NCBI GenBank assembly: GCA_913030615.1
Contig: CAJWCW010000005.1
Coordinates: 1 to 39,231, forward strand
Direction: 5' to 3'
Source of the DNA: an uncultured Gammaproteobacteria bacterium
Lineage (GTDB): Bacteria > Pseudomonadota > Gammaproteobacteria > Pseudomonadales > Azotimanducaceae
DNA: 39,231 nt
In this document: piece after piece, positions 1 to 9,046 of the stretch
Numbering within the stretch: the first letter of the stretch is position 1
Layout: each line of letters opens with the position of its first letter
Notes under the pieces: generated by a model
Seen by the model: only the letters and a program-made list of their open reading frames with translations
Databases searched by the model: none
Told to the model about the DNA's origin: nothing
Position numbers and translations under genes: made by a program

Positions 1-219
1 TGTCCCACCTATGCCATTCAATTGACGCCGGATTTTGAGTTGGCTGAATTTGATCGCACCAATATGGTGTATGAGAAAGAGCACCTGCTCATCAGTGGTC
101 CTGGTAAATATCCTGAATACAGCTTCTGGAATGTGGCGGGTAAAACCATTGATGGAAAACAAAAAGGTGATGCAGAGAACGAAGCGTCGCCAACGAATGT
201 TCGGAGTTTGATGCCGTAG
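1..219 (+). CDS. nuoI: NADH-quinone oxidoreductase subunit I, C-terminal part
   Basis: The window opens inside this gene, in frame 1, with Cys-Pro-Thr-Tyr-Ala-Ile. This matches the last cysteine of the second [4Fe-4S] motif (CxxCxxCxxxCP) of NuoI, followed by a family-typical tail ([12 protein letters not shown]). NuoI carries the two 4Fe-4S clusters (N6a and N6b) that pass electrons through the peripheral arm of complex I toward the quinone site. Only about 72 residues remain here and the 5' end lies outside the window. A TTG at base 22 is an internal Leu codon, not a start. nuoJ follows after 22 bases, so this is the continuing nuo operon. Confidence 0.9.
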   Translation, partial: CPTYAIQLTPDFELAEFDRTNMVYEKEHLLISGPGKYPEYSFWNVAGKTIDGKQKGDAENEASPTNVRSLMP

Positions 220-241
220 TTCGCGCTAACGCATAACCGAT

Positions 242-751
242 ATGGAAAGTCTTTTTTACATTGCTGCCGTGACCGCTTTGGCGTCGACCGTCTTGGTCGT
301 CACGGGAAAGAACGCTTCGCATGCACTCATTTATTTGATCGTTTCGCTGCTATCGGTCGCTGTCATTTTCTTTTTGCTCGGAGCGCCATTTGCAGCAGCG
401 CTGGAGGTGGTGGTTTACGCGGGAGCGATCGTTGTACTGTTTTTGTTCGTAGTGATGATGCTCAATCTCGGGAAAGGATCGGTCGCGCGGGAGAGCGCGT
501 GGTTGCGCCCGAGCATGTGGATATTGCCGTGCCTGCTTACAGTCCCCCTGTTTTTAGGCTTGGTCTACGCGTTGAGTGGTGAACCCATACAGACGGCGGG
601 AGCGATGGTGGGCCCGAAAACGGTGGGTACGCAACTTTTTGGGCCGTATCTCTTGGCCGTGGAGCTTGCGGGGATTCTCCTACTGGCCGCCCTGGTTGGT
701 GCATATCACCTTGGACGTCGCTACATGTCTGAGCGGCGGGAGGAAATGTGA
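242..751 (+). CDS. nuoJ: NADH-quinone oxidoreductase subunit J
   Basis: A 169-residue membrane subunit of complex I with about five hydrophobic segments. The hallmark [15 protein letters not shown] segment (about residues 59-73) is the conserved NuoJ TM3 that contains the pi-bulge implicated in coupling. The ATG start lies 22 bases after nuoI. The end overlaps nuoK by four bases (GTGA), which suggests translational coupling. Length agrees with bacterial NuoJ (about 165-185 residues). The charged tail [11 protein letters not shown] is cytoplasmic in the family topology. Confidence 0.95.
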   Translation: MESLFYIAAVTALASTVLVVTGKNASHALIYLIVSLLSVAVIFFLLGAPFAAALEVVVYAGAIVVLFLFVVMMLNLGKGSVARESAWLRPSMWILPCLLTVPLFLGLVYALSGEPIQTAGAMVGPKTVGTQLFGPYLLAVELAGILLLAALVGAYHLGRRYMSERREEM

Positions 752-1065
752 ACTTCGCCTTATCGATACCGCTTGAACATGTATTTGTCCTAGCTGTGGC
801 GCTCTTTTGTATAGGTCTTACCGGCGTTTTGGTCCGGCGAAATGTGATGTTTGTGTTGATGTCGCTTGAGGTCATGATGAATGCGTGTGGCCTTGCCTTC
901 GTGGCAGCAGGTGCGCGCTGGGCCCAGGCCGACGGGCAAATCATGTTCATGTTCATTTTGGCGTTGGCCGCAGCCGAAGTCGCGGTCGCGTTGGGGATCG
1001 TGCTGCAGTTATCGCGACGCTTTGACAGCCTCGATGTCGATTCGGCCAACGAGATGCATAGCTGA
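748..1065 (+). CDS. nuoK: NADH-quinone oxidoreductase subunit K
   Basis: A 105-residue three-helix membrane subunit of complex I. It has the two buried glutamates of the proton path: one in [10 protein letters not shown] (near residue 41) and one in [10 protein letters not shown] (near residue 76). These correspond to E. coli NuoK Glu36 and Glu72 by motif. The start is a GTG overlapping the nuoJ stop (GTGA). The stop overlaps the nuoL start by one base (TGATG). The chain is slightly longer than E. coli NuoK at the C terminus. Confidence 0.95.
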   Translation: MNFALSIPLEHVFVLAVALFCIGLTGVLVRRNVMFVLMSLEVMMNACGLAFVAAGARWAQADGQIMFMFILALAAAEVAVALGIVLQLSRRFDSLDVDSANEMHS

Positions 1066-2927
1066 TGGGCGTGCTTTGGCTAATACCGACATTCCCACTA
1101 TTGGGCTTTCTGGTCTTATTTTTATCCCAAGGTAAATTGCCGAAGATCGTGGTCGCCATCGTGGGGGCAGGTTCCATTGGACTCTCCGCAATTGTCGCCG
1201 TGGTGGTGGGAAAAGCGTTCGCGGATGCTGGGGCTGAACCTCAGTCGCAACTGTTGTGGACCTGGATGCGGGTCGGTGAGTTCGTTCCAGAGATCAGGCT
1301 GTATCTCGACGGTCTAGCTCTTGTGATGACGGGTGTCATCACCGGTGTGGGTTTCTTGATTCACGTCTACGCCACCGGCTATATGTGGGATGACCATGAG
1401 GAACCCGAGGGTTTCAGCCGTTTTTTCGCGTACATGAATTTGTTTGTGTTCGCGATGTTGATGCTTGTTCTGGGCGATAACCTACTGGTGCTTTTCCTGG
1501 GATGGGAAGGTGTTGGTTTGTGTAGTTATTTGTTGATTGGTTTTTACCATCGAGATCCAAACAACGGCTACGCCGCGCGCAAAGCGTTTGTGGTTACCCG
1601 CGTGGGCGACACGTTCATGGCTCTCGGGTTGTTCCTATTGTTCCGGGAGCTTGGCACCACGGAAATTCAGGCTTCGCTGGCGGCGGCGAATATCGCTTGG
1701 CCCGAGGGTTCGACGATGGCTACGGTCATTGGGCTTTTGTTCTTGGGTGGCGCGATGGGGAAATCGGCGCAGGTGCCGTTACAAACCTGGCTTCCCGATG
1801 CAATGGCGGGACCGACCCCGGTGTCAGCGCTCATTCATGCCGCCACCATGGTCACTGCGGGCGTTTATCTAATCGCTCGGATGCACGATATTTACATTAT
1901 TTCCCCCGAAGCCCAGTTCTGGGTCGCCGTCACCGGACTGGTCACGTTATTCATTTCGTCATTTACGGCGCTCGTGCAGACCGACATCAAACGGGTGCTC
2001 GCATTTTCGACCATGAGTCAGATCGGGTACATGATCATGGCCCTTGGTGTGGGCGCTTGGTCGGCGGCTGTTTTTCATCTAATGACCCACGCATTCTTTA
2101 AAGCCCTTCTATTCCTTGCGAGTGGTTCCGTTATCCTCGCTCTACATCACGAACAGGACATGTTCAAGATGGGTGGGCTCTGGCGGAAACTACCCATTCC
2201 GTTCGTGAGTATGTTGGTGGGTTCTATCGCACTTGCTGCATTGCCGCTGACGTCAGGGTTCTTCAGCAAGGACGCCATCATGTTGACGGCGGCCGAGAAC
2301 CCGGCGGCCGGGATGGTTTTCTGGGGCGGCGCAGCCATGGCTGCGTTTATGACTGCGCTATACACGACACGCATGATTCTTCTGACTTTTTTTGGTGAGG
2401 CGAAAACCGCAGCCCACGATTCATCAGGATGGAATATGAACGCGCCGCTCGTCATTCTGTGTGGTCTCGCTCTGGGTGGCGGCTGGTTCGGGTTGGACAT
2501 TGTTTCGGGGGTGTTACCAGACGGCGGCATCACGATGCATGACCACTTCTCCCCGATCGCGTTGGTGACCATGGCGATGCCGTTGTTGGGGATTCTTACT
2601 GGTTGGTTTGTGTTTGGTTCCTCGCGAGGCGGTTCGACGCAACTCCCCGGAACAGAGTTCGCGGAGAACGTAAGACGGTTTTGGTATAGCGGATGGGGAT
2701 TTGACTGGCTATACGACCGGGCTGTTGTTGCTCCTTTCGTCGCACTTGCGCGGATGAACAAGAACGATTTCGTCGATCTGGTGTTTAAGTTGGCTGCGAG
2801 TACCACTCGGGGCGTCCACCATGTGCTGGCCGTCATCCAAAATGGTCGCCTCCGTTGGTATGCATGGAACATGGCGCTGGGTTTGGTATTTGTTTTCGTG
2901 GTCGTCATGTGGGAGGCGCTGGGTTGA
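1065..2927 (+). CDS. nuoL: NADH-quinone oxidoreductase subunit L
   Basis: A 620-residue antiporter-like subunit at the distal end of the complex I membrane arm. It has the conserved LFLGWEGVGLCSYLLIGF block with the key Glu in TM5, GKSAQVPLQTWLPDAM with the TM7 Lys, and SALIHAATMVTAG with the central His. The C-terminal region after about residue 500 (the RFWYSGWGFDWLYDR stretch and the final hydrophobic segment) fits the lateral helix HL and last TM helix found only in NuoL. Length matches E. coli NuoL (613). The ATG overlaps the nuoK stop. Confidence 0.96.
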   Translation: MGVLWLIPTFPLLGFLVLFLSQGKLPKIVVAIVGAGSIGLSAIVAVVVGKAFADAGAEPQSQLLWTWMRVGEFVPEIRLYLDGLALVMTGVITGVGFLIHVYATGYMWDDHEEPEGFSRFFAYMNLFVFAMLMLVLGDNLLVLFLGWEGVGLCSYLLIGFYHRDPNNGYAARKAFVVTRVGDTFMALGLFLLFRELGTTEIQASLAAANIAWPEGSTMATVIGLLFLGGAMGKSAQVPLQTWLPDAMAGPTPVSALIHAATMVTAGVYLIARMHDIYIISPEAQFWVAVTGLVTLFISSFTALVQTDIKRVLAFSTMSQIGYMIMALGVGAWSAAVFHLMTHAFFKALLFLASGSVILALHHEQDMFKMGGLWRKLPIPFVSMLVGSIALAALPLTSGFFSKDAIMLTAAENPAAGMVFWGGAAMAAFMTALYTTRMILLTFFGEAKTAAHDSSGWNMNAPLVILCGLALGGGWFGLDIVSGVLPDGGITMHDHFSPIALVTMAMPLLGILTGWFVFGSSRGGSTQLPGTEFAENVRRFWYSGWGFDWLYDRAVVAPFVALARMNKNDFVDLVFKLAASTTRGVHHVLAVIQNGRLRWYAWNMALGLVFVFVVVMWEALG

Positions 2928-4387
2928 ACATCTTCGCCCTCATTATGGGGCTGTTTGCCGCCGGCATAGTTGCCGCGGCCTCTGAGCGTGTTCACGCACA
3001 CGCGCCTCGTTGGATTTCGTTGATCGCGTTTGTCGTCGCACTTATCTATACGAGCAGTGCGTGGTTGGGTGCAGGATCGGGGACCGAGGAATACGCGAGG
3101 CAGGTATTGCCGTGGATCCCGCAGTTTGGCATCCAGGTCTTCCTGGTTCTTGACGGACTATCGCTCATGCTAGTCGCCCTCACTGCTTTTCTTGGCATCA
3201 TCGCGGTCGTTTCGTCGTGGTCGGAAATTAGCGAGCGACACGGATTTTTCCAGTTCAACATCCTGTGGGTAATGGCTGGTGTGGTGGGCGTGTTCTCGGC
3301 GTTTGATCTATTCCTTTTCTTCTTTTTCTGGGAAGTGATGCTTATTCCCATGTATTTCCTGATCGCCATATGGGGTCACGAGAATCGTTCGTATGCGGCG
3401 ACCAAGTTTTTTCTGTTCACCCAGATTAGTGGCCTGCTGATGTTGTTCGCGATTTTGTCGTTGGTGTACTTCAACTACCAAGCTACTGGAGTCATTACGT
3501 TCAACTATTTTGAACTTCGGAATGCATCTTTGGATCCGGACGTTGCTTGGTGGCTGATGTTGGGGTTTTTCGTTGCGTTTATTACCAAGTTGCCAAGCGT
3601 GCCTGTCCATACCTGGCTGCCCGATGCACACACCCAGGCGCCGACCGCGGGATCCGTGATTTTAGCCGGTATCCTGTTGAAGACCGGTGGTTACGGCGTG
3701 ATTCGATTTGCCGTGGGACTTTTTCCGGAAGCGTCGCAAGACTTTGCAACGGTGGGCATGTTGCTCGGGGCTCTAAGCATCGTTTATGGCGGCTACATGG
3801 CGTACAGCCAAAGCGATTTCAAGCGCTTGGTCGCGTATAGCTCGGTCGCGCACATGGGATTCATTTTGCTCGGCGTGTACGCGTTCAACGAAATTGCTAT
3901 GCAGGGTGCAGTCGTCACTATGGTGGCTCACGGCTTCTCAACCGCGGCTTTGTTCATGATGGCGGGAGCGCTGCAGCAACGTTTGCACTCACGCGAACTG
4001 TCGAAGATGGGAGGGCTTTGGGTACTCGCGCCGCGGATGGGTGCCATGACCCTGTTTTTTGTTGTTGCTTCCGTTGGCATGCCGGGGTTAGGAAATTTCG
4101 TTGGTGAATTCCTTGCCTTGCTTGGGGCGTTCCAAGCTCACGTACCGCTGACCATTGCGGCGACCATCGGCATCGTCGTGGCCGCAGTTTATGGCTTATC
4201 GCTGATGCAAAGAGCGTTTCAAGGCGTCCCCAATCCAGATGTTGGAGAGATCGAAGACTTCGGAGCGCGTGAAATGACCGTCATGATCTTGATGATGATC
4301 GGGCTGGTATGGCTGGGCGTCTATCCTCAACTCGTGCTGGATTTGTCAGCACCCGTTATCACGTCACTGGGGGTGGCGGGGCTGTGA
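2924..4387 (+). CDS. nuoM: NADH-quinone oxidoreductase subunit M (TTG start)
   Basis: A 487-residue antiporter-like proton-pumping subunit of complex I. FFFFWEVMLIPMYFLI carries the TM5 Glu, FITKLPSVPVHTWLPDAH carries the TM7 Lys, and AGILLKTGGYGVIRF follows. The open frame runs upstream to 2855, but that extension lies inside nuoL. The best start is TTG at 2924, overlapping the nuoL stop (TTGA) and preceded by GGGAGG seven bases upstream. This gives a family-normal length. An ATG at 2945 is an alternative but would cut into the first helix. Confidence 0.94.
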   Translation: MNIFALIMGLFAAGIVAAASERVHAHAPRWISLIAFVVALIYTSSAWLGAGSGTEEYARQVLPWIPQFGIQVFLVLDGLSLMLVALTAFLGIIAVVSSWSEISERHGFFQFNILWVMAGVVGVFSAFDLFLFFFFWEVMLIPMYFLIAIWGHENRSYAATKFFLFTQISGLLMLFAILSLVYFNYQATGVITFNYFELRNASLDPDVAWWLMLGFFVAFITKLPSVPVHTWLPDAHTQAPTAGSVILAGILLKTGGYGVIRFAVGLFPEASQDFATVGMLLGALSIVYGGYMAYSQSDFKRLVAYSSVAHMGFILLGVYAFNEIAMQGAVVTMVAHGFSTAALFMMAGALQQRLHSRELSKMGGLWVLAPRMGAMTLFFVVASVGMPGLGNFVGEFLALLGAFQAHVPLTIAATIGIVVAAVYGLSLMQRAFQGVPNPDVGEIEDFGAREMTVMILMMIGLVWLGVYPQLVLDLSAPVITSLGVAGL

Positions 4388-5838
4388 GTCATGCATGGGT
4401 TAACTCGGTGATGCCACATCTCGTGCTGACGGTGGGTCTTATGGTGTTGTTGCTGGTGGTTGCATTCCGCCGCAGCCACGCATTAGCGATGACGTCGACA
4501 TTCCTGATTTTGGTCATTGCTGGAGCCCTGATCCCGCAGTCGCTCGCGGCCGGTAGCGAGGAGGTGTTTGGACTGATCCGCGTGGACGGCTACGGCCAGT
4601 TCTTTAGCGGGCTTTTCCTGCTCGCCGCCATTGTCACCGTATTGATCTCGTTTCGTTATCTTGATCATCGGGCGTCGAGTTGCGAAGAATTCTACATGCT
4701 CGTTCTAACGGCCACCCTGGGAGCCATGGTCATGGCGGTGGCTTCCCATTTTGCGACGTTGATTTTAGGACTCGAGATTCTATCGATTTCGTTGTACGCC
4801 ATGATCTGCTATCCGCAAGAAGGCAGACTTCCACTCGAGGCTGCCACGAAGTACCTGGTGCTATCCGGGGTCGCCTCGACCACGATGTTGTTCGGCATGG
4901 CCCTGATCTATGCGGCTTCCGGTTCACTGAGTTTCAGCGCATTGGGACAACCAGTTGATAGCCAAAGTGAGAACTACTACTGGTTGGGGCAGGGAATGCT
5001 GATTGTCGGACTGGCATTCAAGTTGTCTCTCGTGCCTTTTCATATGTGGACCCCCGACGTGTATCAAGGGGCGCCGGCGCCGGTGACAGGGTTTATCGCG
5101 ACGGTATCCAAAGGGGCTGTGTTTGCTGCTCTATTGCGGTACAGCGTGATTTCGGACGTGTTGTCCAACGCGTCCGTTGTACTGGGAATTTCGATTATAG
5201 CCGTGGGTTCTATGGTTGCGGGTAATCTCCTGGCGCTGTTGGAGAAAAACATCAAGCGGATTTTGGCGTTCTCGTCGATCGCGCACGTCGGCTATTTGCT
5301 GATTGCGCTGCTGGTGGTCGCCGCGTTGGATGATCCGGGGGTCGCCCGTGAGACGATGATGGTTTATCTGGCTGGCTACTTTCTAATGACCCTGGCAGCT
5401 TTCAGTGTGATCAGCGCTCTTTCGATTTCCGCGAAAGGACAGGACAGCGAGCAGTTGGCCGACTACCGGGGCTTATTTTGGCGCCATCCGCTGCTCGCGG
5501 CCGTGTTGACGACCGCGGCTCTTTCGTTGGCGGGCATTCCATTAACCATGGGCTTTATTGCCAAGTTTTACCTTTTTGCAGCGGGCGTCCAGGGCGCATT
5601 GTGGATTCTCCTTTGGGCGCTCGTCATTGGCAGTGCTATCGGCATTTACTATTACCTTCGAATTGTATTTACCATGACACAAAGCGAAACCACGGAAGGC
5701 TCGACGAGAACTTACGCTGCACCCATGGAAACCGTGGTGACGGCAGGCGTACTAGGCGCGGCCCTGATTCTCTTCGGTGTGTATCCGACGCCACTGATTG
5801 AGTTGGTGCGTGGCCTCATAGGGGCATTCGGGGCGTGA
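4384..5838 (+). CDS. nuoN: NADH-quinone oxidoreductase subunit N (GTG start)
   Basis: A 484-residue third antiporter-like subunit and last gene of the nuo operon. LILGLEILSISLYAMICY carries the TM5 Glu, AFKLSLVPFHMWTPDVYQGA carries the TM7 Lys, and ILAFSSIAHVGYLLIAL is the typical NuoN TM12 region. The start chosen is GTG 4384, which overlaps the nuoM stop (GTGA) and follows a G-rich Shine-Dalgarno-like stretch. The longer open frame from 4309 would lie inside nuoM. Length is close to E. coli NuoN (485). No convincing terminator was seen in the 49 bases that follow. Confidence 0.95.
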   Translation: MSHAWVNSVMPHLVLTVGLMVLLLVVAFRRSHALAMTSTFLILVIAGALIPQSLAAGSEEVFGLIRVDGYGQFFSGLFLLAAIVTVLISFRYLDHRASSCEEFYMLVLTATLGAMVMAVASHFATLILGLEILSISLYAMICYPQEGRLPLEAATKYLVLSGVASTTMLFGMALIYAASGSLSFSALGQPVDSQSENYYWLGQGMLIVGLAFKLSLVPFHMWTPDVYQGAPAPVTGFIATVSKGAVFAALLRYSVISDVLSNASVVLGISIIAVGSMVAGNLLALLEKNIKRILAFSSIAHVGYLLIALLVVAALDDPGVARETMMVYLAGYFLMTLAAFSVISALSISAKGQDSEQLADYRGLFWRHPLLAAVLTTAALSLAGIPLTMGFIAKFYLFAAGVQGALWILLWALVIGSAIGIYYYLRIVFTMTQSETTEGSTRTYAAPMETVVTAGVLGAALILFGVYPTPLIELVRGLIGAFGA

Positions 5839-5887
5839 TCACAGACAGGCACCCCGGAAGCTGCATGGGTTTGACGGAGACGACTAC

Positions 5888-6886
5888 ATGACAATTCGAG
5901 TACTTTTTCCGCGAACCGGTCGCGACAACCAGATCGAAATTGAGGCGCTCGGAGAAAGGGTGACCGGCGAGTTTTGCCGTGGCTTTGACACCGTTACGGA
6001 AGAGCAATGGCGTAACTGCGAGGGTATTGTTGGTGGGCATGTGCCTGCCGACGTGATGGATATGCTCGATAAGTGTCGTATTTTTGTCAAACCGGCGGTG
6101 GGGTTCGATGACGTTGATCTGGCAGCGTTCGGCAGTCGTGGTATTGCGGTCAGTAATACGCCCGACTACGGGACGCGTGAGGTCGCTGATCACGCCATTG
6201 CGCTGATGCTGACGTTAACCAAAAGCATCGCCTTTCATGACGAATCGCTACGAGCCGACCCGGTGGCCAACTGGCGCCCGGCACTGAATCCGTTTGGTAA
6301 ACGCATGGCCGATTGCACGATGGGCATTGTTGGCCTCGGTCGGATTGGGACTGCGGCCGCGATGCGCGCCAAGGCATTCGATATGGATGTCACGTTTCAC
6401 GACCCCTACAAACCCAACGGCTCGGAACTCGCGCTCGGCATTCGCCGATCCGACTCGTTAGCAGAATTGTTAGCCGAATCAGATATCGTGAGCGTGCATG
6501 CGCCGCTGAACGATGAGACCAGGCACCTCATCGATTCAGACGCCCTTGCGCACGCAAAAAAAGGAATCATTATTGTGAATACGGCGCGAGGTCCCATCGT
6601 CGACGTCGACGCACTGCATGACGCAATGAAGGATGATGTGGTGCTTGCCGCTGGGCTCGACGTTCTGCCCGAAGAACCGGCGAAGCTCGAGCGTCCATTG
6701 ATCGCCGCATGGAAAGCGGATGAAGACTGGATTCGTCACCGACTCCTAGTCACGCCGCATTCCGCTTTTTTTACTCCTGAAAGTATTCGCGACATTAGGG
6801 CGTTTTCAGCGCGAACCGCCGCCCGGTACTTAAGGGATGGCAGGCTCGAAAACTGCGTGAACGAAGGCATTCTTGCTGGTCGTTAA
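5888..6886 (+). CDS. D-isomer-specific 2-hydroxyacid dehydrogenase, CtBP-like
   Basis: A 332-residue NAD-dependent dehydrogenase of the formate/glycerate dehydrogenase family, which reduces 2-keto acids to D-2-hydroxy acids or the reverse. The Rossmann motif GLGRIG is at 149-154. The catalytic Arg is in NTARGPIVD (Arg234), the Glu in LPEEPA (about 262) and the His in TPHSAFFTPES (His291). The ending NCVNEGIL resembles C-terminal-binding-protein-like members, so the substrate cannot be stated. The ATG follows a GGAG eight bases upstream. It lies 49 bases after nuoN on the same strand and may be read through from nuo, but it has no evident functional link to complex I. Confidence 0.85.
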   Translation: MTIRVLFPRTGRDNQIEIEALGERVTGEFCRGFDTVTEEQWRNCEGIVGGHVPADVMDMLDKCRIFVKPAVGFDDVDLAAFGSRGIAVSNTPDYGTREVADHAIALMLTLTKSIAFHDESLRADPVANWRPALNPFGKRMADCTMGIVGLGRIGTAAAMRAKAFDMDVTFHDPYKPNGSELALGIRRSDSLAELLAESDIVSVHAPLNDETRHLIDSDALAHAKKGIIIVNTARGPIVDVDALHDAMKDDVVLAAGLDVLPEEPAKLERPLIAAWKADEDWIRHRLLVTPHSAFFTPESIRDIRAFSARTAARYLRDGRLENCVNEGILAGR

Positions 6887-6939
6887 AGTTCGCGAGCGGA
6901 CCGTCGGACTGCAGGTCGTCGCCGGATCACGGTTCGCGT

Positions 6940-7434
6940 TTAACCCGGAGGCGGCAGGAAGCTTGCCAGCATAAACAGCAGGGCGACAATCATTAAAGGC
7001 GCCGTGAAGCTTGTGCCACCGAGCTTCGCGAGCATAGATTTTTGTTCCATCAAATTTCTCGGAAGTGCCGCTTGGACCAATCGGATTCGATGTTGAACCC
7101 ACTCGTAATAGAGCGCGTTGGCGCGTAATGGAACGTAGACCAGCTTAAACGCGGCCAACAGTATCAATTGGACAGCGACGCCGAGGTCTGGATAACCCAT
7201 CCGTCCGATTTGCCCGGCAACCACAAGAATTAACAGAGAGATGAGGGTGACGATGCCGGCCCATCGGTATTGCTTGCGGTATAAGAACCAAAAAACGTCA
7301 GCGAACAGCACGGGCCAGTGCCAGGTAAGTGGAGCGTAACCGCGTTCATCCGCGCGCTTGAAATAGGCGAGGTAGTAATTCGTGTTTGTTGGGCCGATAA
7401 CGTCGGCGTACAGGTCGTCATTGTTTTCGCTCAT
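6940..7434 (-). CDS. DUF2628 family membrane protein
   Basis: A 164-residue protein of unknown function. The N-terminal half has the YYLAYFKRAD...TWHWPVLFADVFWFLYRK pattern that I recognise as DUF2628: a small inner-membrane domain with an aromatic-rich start followed by hydrophobic helices. About three hydrophobic segments are visible (around residues 38-52, 62-80 and 145-160). The ATG at 7434 overlaps the stop of the upstream SDR gene (ATGA), so it is the third gene of a coupled trio. No enzymatic motif is seen. The open frame extends to 7470, but that extension lies within the SDR gene. Confidence 0.7.
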   Translation of the reverse strand: MSENNDDLYADVIGPTNTNYYLAYFKRADERGYAPLTWHWPVLFADVFWFLYRKQYRWAGIVTLISLLILVVAGQIGRMGYPDLGVAVQLILLAAFKLVYVPLRANALYYEWVQHRIRLVQAALPRNLMEQKSMLAKLGGTSFTAPLMIVALLFMLASFLPPPG

Positions 7435-8273
7435 ACCGATCTCTTCGCCAGTTGTTCGGAAAAGTGCCACAGTTGATCTTGCAGTTCTTCGTTCAGAGCG
7501 GTTACGTTCGGGACCGTACGACGCATATTTTGATCGTAGTAGCCACCGCTAGCCTCGGCATATTCACGTGCGAGTGCCAATTGGACGGTATTTTCAGCGC
7601 CCTGTTCTGGCGAACGCATCGCACCCAGAGCCCCCCCGAGTTTCATGCCCCAACGAAATAGCCGGTTGTCGCCTCCCAGGTTGGTTGCCACGACACCCGG
7701 GTGCAGGCAGTTAGTCGTGATACCTGTTCCACGGGTCCGACGATGCAACGCTAGGGTAAAAAGTACGTTCGCGAGTTTTGATGTCGCGTAGGCTTGGAGG
7801 CCGGTCGCACCAGCCGTGTTGAGCGATGCCTCGAAGTCGGCTGAACCACCTTGGTAAGCGGCCGAAGCGACCGTCACCACTCGGCTGGTGCGGGCATTTG
7901 CTAGAACGGAAAGTAAACCCGTCGTCAGTACAAAAGGTCCCAAGTGATTGGTGGCGAACGTTAATTCAATCCCATCGGCTGACATCGTCCGTTGGCGAGT
8001 AACAATGCCCGCGTTATTAATGAGCAGATGGATATCGCTCGCCCGTTGACCAACCTCCTCCACTGCACCGTTTACGGAACGGATCGACGAAAGATCGCAA
8101 TGCACATTCTCAATCGCGTCATTGCCCGTTGTCTCAGTGATCGCGGTCGCTAACGTTTCCGCCCGGTGCATATCTCGAACCAACATAATCAATCGGTAGC
8201 CAGCTGCAGCGATGCGCTTGGCTGTTACCGTGCCGATACCGTGTGTGGTACCCGTAATGACGGCCGTACGCAC
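7431..8273 (-). CDS. SDR family oxidoreductase, retinol dehydrogenase-like
   Basis: A 280-residue short-chain dehydrogenase/reductase. The NAD(P)-binding motif TGTTHGIG is at 7-14, NNAG at 86-89, and the catalytic YATSK pair at Tyr162/Lys166, with Ser137 upstream. The pattern LTFATNHLGPFVLT and the C-terminal region resemble the retinol dehydrogenase/WWOX-like SDRs, which reduce lipophilic carbonyls; the real substrate is unknown. It starts with GTG, sharing one base with the stop of the upstream SDR gene (TAGTG). Its end overlaps the DUF2628 gene by four bases, so the three genes are probably co-translated. Confidence 0.85.
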   Translation of the reverse strand: MRTAVITGTTHGIGTVTAKRIAAAGYRLIMLVRDMHRAETLATAITETTGNDAIENVHCDLSSIRSVNGAVEEVGQRASDIHLLINNAGIVTRQRTMSADGIELTFATNHLGPFVLTTGLLSVLANARTSRVVTVASAAYQGGSADFEASLNTAGATGLQAYATSKLANVLFTLALHRRTRGTGITTNCLHPGVVATNLGGDNRLFRWGMKLGGALGAMRSPEQGAENTVQLALAREYAEASGGYYDQNMRRTVPNVTALNEELQDQLWHFSEQLAKRSV

Positions 8274-9046
8274 TATGTCACAACGTCCAAAGCGCCGCCG
8301 TCTATACGAATGTTTTGTCCATGTATGGCGTCGGCTTTCGGACTCGCAAGGAACACGATTAAATCGGCGACCTCGTCGCGCCGGACAATACGACGGATAG
8401 GGATATCGGCGGCAACATGAGACTCAATTTCTTCCCACGTGTTTCCCCAACCGTTGGTAGCGCCTCGGCGCATGTATGCTTCGCGCACCTCGGGTGTCAA
8501 AATCATGCCGGGAGACACCAGATTCACGCGGATATTAGTACCGGCCACCTCCTTTGCGAGACTCACGGTCATGGTCGCCAGAGCCCCCTTGGCAGCATAG
8601 TAGTGTGGATTTCTCGAATTAGGACGTGTGGAACCAACGGTACCCAAGTTGATGATGCGCGCTCTTTTCATGATCCTCATATCGGGTAGAAATGCCTGGA
8701 TGAGACGTTCGGCCGAGAGCACGTTTTTTTGGTAGAGATCGACCCAATCGCTTGAACTGAGCGTCTCCCAACGACCCGATTCCGACGTGCCGTAGTTGTT
8801 CACGAGAATTTCGGGGGTTGCTTTGAGCTGCTCGATGAGGGTGTGGGTACCTTCGTCACGGCAAATATCTCCGAACACCGGGTAGCCACCTCCCAGCTCT
8901 GCCACGGCGTCTCTCGCCTGTGCCTCATTGAACCCATGCACGGCAACGTCGCTACCTTCCTCGATGAACCGTTTTGCCATCAACATGCCGGTACCTCGAT
9001 GGCTCCCGGTTACAAGAACGCGGCGGCCTGAAAGCTGCAAATCCAT
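8273..9046 (-). CDS. SDR family oxidoreductase, FabG-like
   Basis: A 257-residue classical SDR. The cofactor motif TGSHRGTG is at 13-20. NNYG at 83-86 stands in place of the usual NNAG. The catalytic pair is Tyr149/Lys153 in HYYAAK, followed by IRVNLVSPGMI and a family-typical C terminus (IRIDGGALDVVT). The start chosen is ATG 9046, preceded by GGGA and placed so that the first beta strand begins about eight residues in. An ATG at 9121 would add 25 unfamily-like residues. The chosen start codon overlaps the opposite-strand ATG of the TauE/SafE gene (CCATGG). Substrate unknown. Confidence 0.82.
   Translation of the reverse strand: MDLQLSGRRVLVTGSHRGTGMLMAKRFIEEGSDVAVHGFNEAQARDAVAELGGGYPVFGDICRDEGTHTLIEQLKATPEILVNNYGTSESGRWETLSSSDWVDLYQKNVLSAERLIQAFLPDMRIMKRARIINLGTVGSTRPNSRNPHYYAAKGALATMTVSLAKEVAGTNIRVNLVSPGMILTPEVREAYMRRGATNGWGNTWEEIESHVAADIPIRRIVRRDEVADLIVFLASPKADAIHGQNIRIDGGALDVVT

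Noticed and set aside
2855-2923. An N-terminal extension of nuoM from the first ATG
   Set aside because: It lies inside nuoL, reads unlike NuoM, and a well-placed GGGAGG supports TTG 2924.
2147-3001. A long minus-strand open frame (about 284 codons) opposite nuoL
   Set aside because: It lies antisense to strongly conserved nuoL/nuoM sequence and its product has no recognisable domain; it is a by-product of codon bias.
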